Assembly (NCBI GenBank): GCA_009731375.1 | Contig: BJOX01000245.1 | Coordinates: forward strand, 389,403-414,574 | Length of the DNA stretch: 25,172 bases | Source: Paulinella micropora | Taxonomy: Eukaryota > Cercozoa > Imbricatea > Euglyphida | Direction of reading: 5' to 3' | Part shown: in pieces, positions 1 to 9,155 of the stretch | How positions within the stretch are numbered: position 1 is the first letter of the stretch | Layout of the letters: each line of letters starts with the position of its first letter | Position numbers and translations under genes: made by a program | The notes under the pieces: model-generated | Told to the model about the DNA's origin: nothing | What the model saw: only the letters and a program-made list of their open reading frames with translations | Databases searched by the model: none

Positions 1-1
1 G

Positions 2-1693
2 TGGGTCTTCACGAAGGATCATACGATCTTGGAGGGGACGGCCGCACCACCCCCCACCAATAAAGCGGGAGAGAAGGAGTTAGCGGAGAAGGCCTTGTTC
101 CTTCGGAAGGCAGCTGAGATCCTGTCTTTTTTTCATCATGCCCAAGAGCTGTATATCAAAGAGCTAGCGGCTGAGAAAGAAAAGAAGGAGATGGAGGCAA
201 AGATTGCATTAGCCAAGGCGGCGGGAACAAAGGGACCGAAATATTCCTCTGGATCTTATATGGCTCCCTCGGGCCGCTCCGCCCCGTCAGCCCACACAGC
301 CCCTTCGGCCCCTGCGACTAGCTCAGCGCCTACCACTGTCATTGTCAACAGTAATGACAAAAAGGACAGACAGGCTATCATACAGGCCTTCCAAAAATAT
401 ACAAAGTCCGATGCCACTGCTCTGACGCTGTATGCAGAGACAGCGAGTCAGAAGGACACGGATGCGAACCTTCGAGACAAGCTCAGAAGAATTGATGCTT
501 GTATGAAGCAGCATCCAACGGACGAAACACAGGAGTATGAGGCGTTGTACACCTTGTTGGACCCATCAATCATCACACAAGGGTTTGATGTTGGGGAGTA
601 CAAGGCGATGAGAGCGGTAGAGGTGGCGGCTAGGAGAGCAGCCTCAGACCTGCAATGCACGGTGCCAGTTGCCGTCCTCTTGCAATACTTTAAAACTCAT
701 GGGTATCAGCACCTGTGCACTGGTACTTTGATTGGGTTTGAGATTTTTCAAGAGGTGAACGAAGGGCTGGGCATTGGCACGAGGTTGGCAGCGATCCTCA
801 CTGAGGTCAGCGCCAAGTACGGGCTCTTTTATAGCCGGAAGTCTATCATTTTGTACTTCCTGAGTGCTTTGTGTACACGACACCCGAGCAAGCTCGCAAG
901 GATCATACAGTCCTGTCCGACCTTCACGGCGGTGAAGACGGCGGATTTTTTAGAAACGAATATATACGAGAGGACTGTAGCGGCTACTCCGCCGGGCGAC
1001 CTGTTCAAGGAGGTGCTCGACGCGTGTTCCGAATTGGACACGGCCACCGAGTCATTCTCCAGTGCCGCGACACAGGGGGTTGGAGGTGCTCAAGCAGCAC
1101 ATGCAACTCGAACGGCAGGTCTCAAGAGGGGGAGAGATGATGAGCCGACGCCGTGCTACCGCTATTTTTCATACATGGCGTGTAAGCATGAGGCACAGAA
1201 AGGAGTAGGCAATTGCCTCTTCAGCCACGACTCTCTTGATGATAGGCAGCGAAATCTTTTCCTTAGAGAGCTCGAAGGCATGAAAAAGACCATGTACGCC
1301 ATGTACAAGAAGGAGTTGGAGGAGGGGAGGTGGAATGCGAATATGGTCTCGGATGCGGAGTTCCGGGAGGCCATCATTTACTTCCTTGACAGAATGAAGA
1401 GAAGGGAGAAGAGAGAGACATCGGGCCGATCAAAGGCGCCGACTAGAGGAGGAGGAGAGACGAGAGGATCGTCACGAGGGTCCCGAGGGACACCAAGAGG
1501 GGCGGCACCACGAGGACGAGGCTTTCGTGGAAGGGGAGGACGGACCCCAGCGCGCCCTCCCAGAGGACACGGATACTGGAATTATAGCACCAGTTCCAGC
1601 TCCAACTACCCCCAGCAAGCTTATACCGCTACGGAGGGGGGACGTCAAGACGAAGACACCGGCTCAGGTGAGCGTGTTGTCGTCGTAGACTGA
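2..1693 (+). CDS. gag: Gag-like structural/nucleocapsid protein, 5'-partial
   Basis: The frame is open to the left window edge with no in-frame ATG near it. The first in-frame TTG is at 29, so the true start is upstream. Residues here count that TTG as 1. Residues ~15-70 are charged and helix-prone; residues ~75-110 are a Ser/Ala/Pro-rich linker; residues ~115-340 look like a helical capsid-type region but match no family I can name. A zinc-finger-like motif C376-x8-C385-x10-C396-x3-H400 follows. The tail (~465-516) is rich in RGG/RG dipeptides and ends in a Ser/Tyr/Gln segment. The gag identity rests on position before pol, size and the basic RNA-binding C terminus. A CCCH finger replaces the usual CCHC knuckle. 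The frame ends with TGA at 1691-1693, in frame with pol. A cellular CCCH/RGG RNA-binding protein is a less likely alternative. Confidence 0.75.
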   Translation, partial: WVFTKDHTILEGTAAPPPTNKAGEKELAEKALFLRKAAEILSFFHHAQELYIKELAAEKEKKEMEAKIALAKAAGTKGPKYSSGSYMAPSGRSAPSAHTAPSAPATSSAPTTVIVNSNDKKDRQAIIQAFQKYTKSDATALTLYAETASQKDTDANLRDKLRRIDACMKQHPTDETQEYEALYTLLDPSIITQGFDVGEYKAMRAVEVAARRAASDLQCTVPVAVLLQYFKTHGYQHLCTGTLIGFEIFQEVNEGLGIGTRLAAILTEVSAKYGLFYSRKSIILYFLSALCTRHPSKLARIIQSCPTFTAVKTADFLETNIYERTVAATPPGDLFKEVLDACSELDTATESFSSAATQGVGGAQAAHATRTAGLKRGRDDEPTPCYRYFSYMACKHEAQKGVGNCLFSHDSLDDRQRNLFLRELEGMKKTMYAMYKKELEEGRWNANMVSDAEFREAIIYFLDRMKRREKRETSGRSKAPTRGGGETRGSSRGSRGTPRGAAPRGRGFRGRGGRTPARPPRGHGYWNYSTSSSSNYPQQAYTATEGGRQDEDTGSGERVVVVD

Positions 1694-1750
1694 CGGGAGG
1701 AGAAGAGAGAGGAAAAGAAGAGAGAGAAGGAGATAAAAACTGTTCTTTTT
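1688..1750 (+). promoter_or_regulatory. Candidate programmed stop-codon readthrough site (UGA-CGG) joining gag to pol
   Basis: Seen: gag stops at TGA 1691-1693, followed directly by CGG. The next 25 codons (1694-1768) contain no stop and run in frame into the pol ATG at 1769. Known: UGA followed by CGG or CUA is the type II readthrough context of several plant and animal RNA viruses, usually helped by a 3' RNA structure. The downstream stretch is very purine-rich. The only pairing I see is a weak AU-rich one between 1713-1719 (AAAAGAA) and 1743-1749 (TTCTTTT). Inference: Gag is made alone, with some Gag-Pol by readthrough. Reinitiation at ATG 1769 (G at -3, C at +4) is the alternative. Confidence 0.55.
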
Positions 1751-1768
1751 AATCCGACAGTCACAGTT

Positions 1769-4700
1769 ATGCCTACTGTTGATGAACAGGATACGAACGG
1801 TTCCGTTCCTCCCAGACGTGAAGGTGAAGGCACACAGCCTCACAAGCCTCAAGGTAAGCACTTGCTAGTTCATCCTTCGAGAGCTAATATGATAAATGAT
1901 GCGAATAGGAAGGCGAAGAAGGCGATGGAGGAGAGGAAGCCGAAACCAAAGGCTAGGTCTTCTCCTACGAAGAAGCAGCGGACCGTACCCCCGCCAAAGG
2001 ACTCAATAGTCTCTGCTATAGACACGAGTACACTCGGTGTACCAGACTCTGTCCAAAAGACACTCGAGATACCGGAAGCCCCGGAGACTCAAGAAGTTAA
2101 GTTGGCGGAAAAGGGGGGAGAACGAGAAGAGGACAAGGAACTTGAGCTTAGACTCAAAACCCTAGAACGAAAAATTCATGTGCTAGCGGCTAGTTTACAT
2201 AGACCAGACGCGCTATGCTACACTGACCTCTTTTGTGAAACTTTACAAACCACATTAAAAGTTGGTAATGATACGATGGCGAATATTAATATTGTCGGCC
2301 AGAAGTTTTTGAATAGTCACCGGACATGGGTGGACAAAAACATTAGAAAAACAAAGGGGACCCTAAAAGGGGTAGGCAGCCGTACGGAAATTACGGGCAT
2401 CGTCACATTAATTTTCAAATTGAAATCCGGTCGAGTATATCGTGCGGACCTCTATGTTGTCCCCGATTACCACGGTTCAATCCTGCTGTCGTATGACCAA
2501 TTGGCTACGATGGGGGCTGTGATCGATTGCGCCGCACGGCGGGTGATTTATGGAGTGAAGAATGGAGAGGAGGAGGATATTAATCCGATGACTGCTACTG
2601 ACTCATACGAGGCTTTTGAGCTGAGTCTAGCAACGGAGAGGAAAAAGTTGGCCTTCGTACATGAGGCAACTGAAGCCTATGTACACCCCTATGTCACAGT
2701 GCCGGAGGAACTGACCTGGACCGACAATTGGGAGACGGAGATGCAGGCGTATACGGTTACGATTCCCGCATGGGACAGAAAGTCTATTGATGACTTAGTC
2801 GTAGCGCGTAATGAGGAGATAATATGTGTTGCGAAACAGTGCCCGTCGTTGGCCAGATTCGCAGAAGGTGGCGGGGCAGATGTCCATATTACTAATGGCT
2901 ACTGTTACCATGCGAAGGTGTCAGATGAGAAGAGAGAGGCGTTTGTGCCAAGGAGGAAGGGGCGTATCCCCGATACTCCAGCGGATGACATTAAAACTTT
3001 TATCACGAACTTTTGGGGCGATGTGCCTACCTGGCCGCGCTCATTAACTGAAGTGAAAAAGTGTCTACGGACTCTATTTGAGAGTAACAAGCCGTATACT
3101 GTCATTCTGCCATACAATGAGAAGGCGATCTGGGCACAGGAGATAAGGGACCGGCTTATTGATCATCCTATACCTGTTCCTTCTCGCAAGCAACAGTTAG
3201 TGGTGGCTTGTCGACTCGGGTCTCGGGAGCAGAGCAGTGCATACAAGCAAAAGCTCAGAGCCCAGGACAAGTTGAAATTGATACCTCAAGCTTTCACATG
3301 CTTTGATGGTTTCTACACCCGTAAGGCTCCGATACAATACGCGAACCTTATTGATATGCTTGTCGGGCTGGGTCATGATGATGAGCCGGACACAGTCACG
3401 TATGAAAGAACGGGACTAGACGATTTGTCCGAGGAAGATTTGAGTTTGGAGGAGGACTTAGCGCCCCTCAAGGAGCATAAGAAGATGTCGGAGGAAGATT
3501 TCCAAGCGGCGGCGCGGAAAATTTTAGAAGAAGGAGTGGGTTCGGAGAGAGAGAAGGCGTTTCTCAAAGCTAAGATGGAGGCGTACAGAGAAATTTTCGA
3601 CCCTCCTCGGGCAGGTGGTGTAAAGTCGGATGACTTCACTGCTGTCATTTACAAGATACCGGGTGCGGAGCCATCTCCGGCACCACGGAGGGCAAATTTG
3701 AGCATACATGAGGCAAAAATAGCGGAGGAGAATGTGAGACAGTTGCTCGATGAGGACTTTATTGAGAGATCTACATCTCCAATTGTCTCTCAACCGAAAA
3801 TCGTCCCTAAGCCAGGAGGAGAATGGCGCTTGACGATCAATTATGCCCGTGTGAATAAGGTGCTAGAGGAAGAGAGAAATCCTCTGCCGACCTTAGAAGA
3901 AGGCAGAAGGGTGCTGCGGAATGCTAAATTCTATTCGGTCATTGACCTTAAGAACGGCTTCTGGCAGATACCACTGGACGAGAAATCCAGATGGCTGACT
4001 GCATTCGTTGTGGGTATGGAAATATACCAGTGGAAGGTGCTTCCAATGGGACTCAAACAGGCCCCGGGGCTCTTTCAGAAGGCGATGCAGAAGATGTTGA
4101 GCGGTCAATATGACGACCAGTCGGAGGATGGTTTTATGAGAAGGAGAGGACAGAAGGCGGGAGAATATGCATTTTGTTACATCGATGACATCATCGTATA
4201 CTCTAACACAATGGAAGAGCATATCGATCACTTGTCAGATGTCTTCAGGCGCATCGGAGCTTTTGGCCTGAAATGCAACCTAAAGAAATGTCAGCTTGCC
4301 AGGACAAGTGTGACGTATTTGGGTTACGAGATTTCTCATAATAGGGTCTCGATATCGCGCGAAAAGAGGGAGGAGATCATGAGTAGACAGTTGCCAAAGA
4401 ATCGCACGGAGTTACACTCTTTTCTTGCGATGGCACAGTACTACAGCCAGTTCATACCCGATTGGGGTGCAACTCGGGCTAAGCTGGAGAAGATGATTGA
4501 TTTTGGAGACTTTGAGAAGTGGGATGAGGAGGCTTTGCAGGCGTTTAATACGCTCAAAGATATCATTTATAAAGATCCCAAGGACGGCGGATTAGTACTT
4601 ATGATGCCCGACTTTACGAAACCGTTCGTAGTCGACACGGATGCATCTAAGTTTGCGATTGGCGCGGTGCTGCAACAGGAAGATGAGGAGAAAAAGTTGC

Positions 4701-7516
4701 GCCCGATCATGTTTATTAGTAGAAAGCTGTGTGCGGCGGAGCGAAATTACTGCACGCGACAGAGGGAGGCGTTGGCAGTAGTATGGGCTCTCAAGAGGCT
4801 CAGAGAATACTTGTGGGGAGGACCTCTATTCACGGTTAGGACCGATCATCACAACCTTCTTTGGTTGATGAATCATGAACAAACCGGCCGTTTGGCGCGG
4901 TGGCAAGCTTTCTTGTCATGTTTCAATTTCACGATGGTCTACTTACCGGGAAAGCGAAACGTAGTCGCTGATAGCCTTTCCAGGCTAGAGTTTCAGTCGG
5001 AGGTGTCGGCTCTCGTATCATCAGTGGAGATGATGGACCTGTCCACGGACAAGGTATACGAGGTGAGCCACATAGAGGCGATGCAGATGGCAAGAGGCGT
5101 TCGTTATGACCGCACGGGTCTACGATATAGTCCTCAAGGCCCGGAGCATGGCATATGCTGTGAGGCGCATGTTCTCGAAGACGCTGAGTGGTCTTATGAG
5201 GCATACGAGAACGCGAAGGCGAATATAAAAGAAGAGGAGGAGACGACTGAGGTCTGTACTGAACCTCCACAGGAAAATCGAAGCGAGCTTGATGAAGACC
5301 CGGAAAGGGTAGGAGTAAGGTTGGAGGACGGTACTATTCATATCGCCTCGCCTACCGCGTGGAGGCAGCAACAGGCGACGGATCCGGAGTTCAAGGAGCT
5401 CATAACGTTATACAAGAACCCTAATGAGCTTAAAAAGACTCCACAGATCAAAGATCAGATGAAGGAGATGGCGTGGAGAGATGGGCTATTGTGGTACAAG
5501 GGCCAGCATGGCAAATTTGCATCACAGCCTGACAAATGGACTCTCTGGGTACCAGAGAAGTTGAGGCGCTTTATATATGTCGCAGCCCATAACTGCCCCT
5601 TACTGGCACATCCGGGTCGACAAAGAACTCATTGGTTCATAGCGAGGCGATTTTGGTGGAAAGGGATGAAGGAGGAGATAGACAGGGAAGTGGACGCATG
5701 CATCCCATGCAAAACCACAAAGACACCGCTGAAGGCGAACTTTGGCCTGATCGGTACATTCCCGTTACACGCCGGGATGTTTGAATTTTTACACATCGAT
5801 CATGTGGGACCTTTCCCCGAATCGGCAGAAGGGTACAGATACCTTCTTACCGCAATAGATCGAGCCACCAATTATGTCTGGGTTGTTCCTGTTAAGGACG
5901 CTACAGGCAAGACAACTGCGGAGGCTCTGATCGATAGGATCGTCTCGCAGATCGGAGTGCCTAGAAAGATATGTTCTGATCGAGGTTCTGACTTTAATAA
6001 TGAAGTCATCGACAGACTATCTAAGTACTACGGGATGAAATGGCAATATGTTACTGCCTATAACCCGAGAGCGAATGGCAAGATCGAGCGGGTACATAGA
6101 CCTCTCAAAGCCTCGCTTAAGATGTACTGTATGAAGAAGGAGAATCAGAGAGCCTGGGTGGAGGCAGCACCTTCATTTGCCTTTGCAATGAACTGTCTAC
6201 CCTCATCGGCATTAGGAGGAGCCAGGAGCTCAGTCTCGCCATATCAATTGGTTTACGGCCGAGAGCCTAATATCCCAACCTCACTTCTGCATCCAAAAGA
6301 CACTTGGGCAGATGAGGATGAGTTGTTCGGGATGAGACTAAGAGCGAAGATGGAGGCGGAACAAATAGTTGCGGCGCACAGGGAGGCGGAGCGCAGAAAG
6401 ACTGACGCACAAGGAGTGCGACAAGCGCACTTAGATCAAGTCCGTTTCCAGGTTGGGGATATTGTACTCTTGTACCATCCTCAAGTCCCTAAGGGGGTTA
6501 GCTCTAAGCTGTTTACCCACTGGAAAGGACCATACCAGATCATGGAACAGATGGGACCTCTGAATTATAAGATCAGGGGTAGAGGGAAGGTGCAGATTGT
6601 GAATGTTCGAAGGCTGATCAAATATGACCCCTTCTTACTTGAGGATGAATCCGTTGAGGAGGCGTTGAAACGGATGAAGGAGGACTTCAAAGAGGTACCG
6701 CCTATACAGAAGGAGGATACCTTAGAGGAGGAGAATGCCTATCGGGCACCGGTCACGGAGAAGGAGGAGACCGATAAGGAGAGTAAGGAAGACTCAAACC
6801 GCAAAAGCGCGGCGGGGACTCAGTCTAAAGCCCCCATAGTCCGCGGCGGTACGAAGGAGAAGTTCACGGAGGCGCAGAGGAGGAGAGCGCAAAACGATCT
6901 CATCTTCGACCAACCGAGGAAGGTGGCAAGGTCGACGCGAGCGACGGATGTCCATGGAGGAGGAGGGGAGAAGGACACTAACCCGAACGCGGGTAATGTG
7001 GACATTCGACATGTGCGATGGAAGGAAGGAGAGGCGATTGCGGCCATCAAGTGGGTCCGAGACGCTTTTTATCTGTTGAGACCGGCAGAATCTCATGTTG
7101 CCGATGACACTCTCTCAGATCTTTATCTCATGCGAGCTGTGGCGGTCCCGCAGACTACACGGGCAGCACGGACATCGAAGAGATCCTTAGCAGCAAAAAC
7201 GATACAACCGGTACTCCATTTTTGGAGAAGCATGGACCCTGTTGAGGATCCAAAAGCTAGACAATATTTACCGGTGTACAAAGACGCGAAAAATCTCGAG
7301 ACATGGGATGATACTATTACCCTTCGAGACAAAGACCACACTGCGTGGACTATTCAGTCACTGCCTAGAGGAGTGCTTGACATTCCTTTTGACTTATCTT
7401 TGGGCGCCATCCCTAACAAAATATGGGACATTCTGGAGGAGTCGAAGTTTGACTTGACTTTTGTTGGCGGCCCGCCACCTGGCAAAGGGGTTCGCGCAAG
7501 GCGACGAAGGCAGTAA
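1769..7516 (+). CDS. pol: Pol polyprotein: protease, reverse transcriptase, RNase H, integrase (Ty3/gypsy type)
   Basis: 1,915 codons from ATG 1769 to TAA; if readthrough occurs the protein begins in gag. Residues ~1-130 are Lys/Arg-rich and a helical, possibly coiled segment lies at ~120-148. A retropepsin-like domain (~150-262) has D168-T169-M170-A171 in place of D-T/S-G-A, and an ILLSYDQL...GAVIDC flap-end region. RT (~640-870) has catalytic D726 (VIDLKNGFWQI) and Y804-I-D-D807. RNase H (~950-1060) has D958, E1000 and D1026. Integrase has a zinc module H1274-x6-H1281...C1311-x2-C1314 and a D1344, D1404, E1440 triad with D-x35-E spacing. A GPY/F module includes G1587-P-Y1589. Residues ~1620-1915 match nothing I recognise and show no chromodomain. 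RT and integrase assignments are secure. The pol product would copy Gag-packaged RNA and insert the cDNA. Confidence 0.95.
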   Translation: MPTVDEQDTNGSVPPRREGEGTQPHKPQGKHLLVHPSRANMINDANRKAKKAMEERKPKPKARSSPTKKQRTVPPPKDSIVSAIDTSTLGVPDSVQKTLEIPEAPETQEVKLAEKGGEREEDKELELRLKTLERKIHVLAASLHRPDALCYTDLFCETLQTTLKVGNDTMANINIVGQKFLNSHRTWVDKNIRKTKGTLKGVGSRTEITGIVTLIFKLKSGRVYRADLYVVPDYHGSILLSYDQLATMGAVIDCAARRVIYGVKNGEEEDINPMTATDSYEAFELSLATERKKLAFVHEATEAYVHPYVTVPEELTWTDNWETEMQAYTVTIPAWDRKSIDDLVVARNEEIICVAKQCPSLARFAEGGGADVHITNGYCYHAKVSDEKREAFVPRRKGRIPDTPADDIKTFITNFWGDVPTWPRSLTEVKKCLRTLFESNKPYTVILPYNEKAIWAQEIRDRLIDHPIPVPSRKQQLVVACRLGSREQSSAYKQKLRAQDKLKLIPQAFTCFDGFYTRKAPIQYANLIDMLVGLGHDDEPDTVTYERTGLDDLSEEDLSLEEDLAPLKEHKKMSEEDFQAAARKILEEGVGSEREKAFLKAKMEAYREIFDPPRAGGVKSDDFTAVIYKIPGAEPSPAPRRANLSIHEAKIAEENVRQLLDEDFIERSTSPIVSQPKIVPKPGGEWRLTINYARVNKVLEEERNPLPTLEEGRRVLRNAKFYSVIDLKNGFWQIPLDEKSRWLTAFVVGMEIYQWKVLPMGLKQAPGLFQKAMQKMLSGQYDDQSEDGFMRRRGQKAGEYAFCYIDDIIVYSNTMEEHIDHLSDVFRRIGAFGLKCNLKKCQLARTSVTYLGYEISHNRVSISREKREEIMSRQLPKNRTELHSFLAMAQYYSQFIPDWGATRAKLEKMIDFGDFEKWDEEALQAFNTLKDIIYKDPKDGGLVLMMPDFTKPFVVDTDASKFAIGAVLQQEDEEKKLRPIMFISRKLCAAERNYCTRQREALAVVWALKRLREYLWGGPLFTVRTDHHNLLWLMNHEQTGRLARWQAFLSCFNFTMVYLPGKRNVVADSLSRLEFQSEVSALVSSVEMMDLSTDKVYEVSHIEAMQMARGVRYDRTGLRYSPQGPEHGICCEAHVLEDAEWSYEAYENAKANIKEEEETTEVCTEPPQENRSELDEDPERVGVRLEDGTIHIASPTAWRQQQATDPEFKELITLYKNPNELKKTPQIKDQMKEMAWRDGLLWYKGQHGKFASQPDKWTLWVPEKLRRFIYVAAHNCPLLAHPGRQRTHWFIARRFWWKGMKEEIDREVDACIPCKTTKTPLKANFGLIGTFPLHAGMFEFLHIDHVGPFPESAEGYRYLLTAIDRATNYVWVVPVKDATGKTTAEALIDRIVSQIGVPRKICSDRGSDFNNEVIDRLSKYYGMKWQYVTAYNPRANGKIERVHRPLKASLKMYCMKKENQRAWVEAAPSFAFAMNCLPSSALGGARSSVSPYQLVYGREPNIPTSLLHPKDTWADEDELFGMRLRAKMEAEQIVAAHREAERRKTDAQGVRQAHLDQVRFQVGDIVLLYHPQVPKGVSSKLFTHWKGPYQIMEQMGPLNYKIRGRGKVQIVNVRRLIKYDPFLLEDESVEEALKRMKEDFKEVPPIQKEDTLEEENAYRAPVTEKEETDKESKEDSNRKSAAGTQSKAPIVRGGTKEKFTEAQRRRAQNDLIFDQPRKVARSTRATDVHGGGGEKDTNPNAGNVDIRHVRWKEGEAIAAIKWVRDAFYLLRPAESHVADDTLSDLYLMRAVAVPQTTRAARTSKRSLAAKTIQPVLHFWRSMDPVEDPKARQYLPVYKDAKNLETWDDTITLRDKDHTAWTIQSLPRGVLDIPFDLSLGAIPNKIWDILEESKFDLTFVGGPPPGKGVRARRRRQ

Positions 7517-8853
7517 GTGACATTTTTTTCTTTTATCACGCGTCGGACATTGAAAGCTGCATGTGGATTAATCTCATAGTGCCCATGTCAGATCATGTCT
7601 TATTAAAATGTTTTTATACCATTGTTGTTACTTGGCATTTTTATCGCAACATATGAGTGCGAGGGTCAATCGGCAAATGGATACGACACCGTATAAGGGG
7701 ATCGCTTGTGAGTTTAGCGATGGTGTTCCTGGTACGACCCTGCTTCAAGTATCCAGGGTGATGTTCTCAAAAAATGTTCTCATAGTAGACATATTAAATT
7801 TTTTTCTTTGGATATACTTAATATCGTCATACCAGCACGGTCCGTCTCTACTTGTGTCGGCATATCGCATGGTCGGGCTCACTCACCCCGGCTTTGGATA
7901 TAGTTATTAGGTCTGGCCCCCTAGTACTATATTAAGGTAACCGATTGAATACAAGGGTATGTTATTAAAAGACAATGTATTTACTGATCGGAAGTGTTTT
8001 TGGAGAAGGAGAAAAATTATAACGCTGCTTTTATTGCAATAGTAATACTATTTGTTCTTGACATACTGCCTCAGAATTAAGTTACGGGAGGGACAACAAG
8101 TGTGGAAGGAGGAGTTTTTATTTACAAAAACGAGGCTGGAGATTTATAGTTGACTCGTGTCTGGCGTATGCGTTTTATATATCCACTGCACCGTCTATCC
8201 GTGGGTTAACGCACTTAGTTGCGACACCCCGTAGCGTTTGTGCAGAAAAGAAATCAGCAATTATATGACGAAAATATTGCATATTTCCGTCAAAAAAAAC
8301 GGGAAGGGGTACTGTAGGCATCACCCCCCGGATAGCAGGTAAAAAGTACACTTTTTCTGGTGTCAGGTGCACCTAGTTTTTTCCCATTATTTTCAATATC
8401 GTTTGGCCGGATTTGACCTAATGCCATTTTAACCTTGGTCTGTTGCCGTTTTCTTTTCGGCTTCACTGAGCTAATATAACGAGACATCATTCTCTTTTGG
8501 GGATTTGTGTCTGGTTGTATTACCGACTTTTTATTGAGCTATCTTCGGGGATTGTAACAGACTTTCTATCCCCCTCCGTGGGATTGTTTTCTCTTGTTGG
8601 TTAGTTAGCTTTTTTCAAGAGTCGTCCTTTCTCAGGCTTTTGGTCCTTTCTCTTCTCGTTCTTTTCTATTTTTTCTGTTACAATAGTACGATATTTAATA
8701 ACCGATAACTGTCCTAACGATATGAAGACTGAGGAATACCTAAAGTAGGGATTCCGTTACGGTAGCCTCCAGACCAAGGATAACCGACAGACCGGAACGG
8801 TAAGTATTTCAATTATATACCGGGTGGGCCGGCATAATCCCTTCGGGAGTCCC

Positions 8854-8861
8854 GTATATAG
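8854..8861 (+). promoter_or_regulatory. TATA-like box, possible LTR promoter
   Basis: GTATATAG stands in otherwise mixed-composition DNA, about 53 bases upstream of AATAAA (8914-8919). The pairing resembles an LTR U3/R arrangement, but short TATA-like strings are common and the 5' LTR is not available for comparison. Confidence 0.25.
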
Positions 8862-8913
8862 ACATGCAACCGTATAAGTATCTGCAATTACTTGCTTCTA
8901 CCATTTTTGTACA

Positions 8914-9002
8914 AATAAAAAACTGCTACTGGCAGTACGGTGAGCAATGAAATTTAACGTAACATAGTTCTAGCATAAGCATAAGATAAGATCTTAAATA
9001 AA
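8914..9002 (+). terminator. Candidate polyadenylation signals (two AATAAA hexamers)
   Basis: Canonical AATAAA hexamers occur at 8914-8919 and 8997-9002, downstream of pol and of the TATA-like box. They could end the retrotransposon transcript. A 28-base A run begins at 9156, too far away to be the direct product of either signal. Confidence 0.3.
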
Positions 9003-9079
9003 ACCCATCAGGTCATAACTAATAAGACAGGATAGCGTCAGACTACATAAGATGCACGCTAACACTGTGCCACCAGAAG

Positions 9080-9155
9080 AAAATTCTGCCCTATTCAAAA
9101 ACACAAAATTTGTCCCTCAAGTTTTGCAAAGAAGCCGAACAAAATTTTGCCATTC

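Larger units (their letters stand above)
7517..9155 (+). other. Non-coding 3' region after pol; candidate 3' UTR and 3' LTR
   Basis: No supportable gene. A 100-codon ORF (7608-7910) has no recognisable domain and is probably chance. All-purine stretches at 8002-8016 and 8104-8114 are possible polypurine tracts, but neither is followed by a clean TG LTR start. A TATA-like GTATATAG at 8854-8861 lies 53 bases before AATAAA at 8914-8919, with a second AATAAA at 8997-9002. That is the promoter and poly(A) order expected across an LTR U3-R boundary. A strong 5' splice-site-like sequence (CGGTAAGTAT) spans 8798-8807. No second LTR is present for comparison, so the limits are unknown. Confidence 0.35.

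Noticed and set aside
1691-1693. UGA reassigned to a sense codon in this organism
   Set aside because: It is the only in-frame UGA in about 2,500 codons, and Trp is written TGG throughout. A local recoding stop fits better than a variant code, although transposon frames alone cannot exclude it.
7608-7910. 100-codon ORF after pol, considered as an env-like or accessory gene
   Set aside because: Short, with no signal-peptide plus membrane-anchor arrangement and no recognisable domain. It lies in a region better explained as 3' UTR or LTR.
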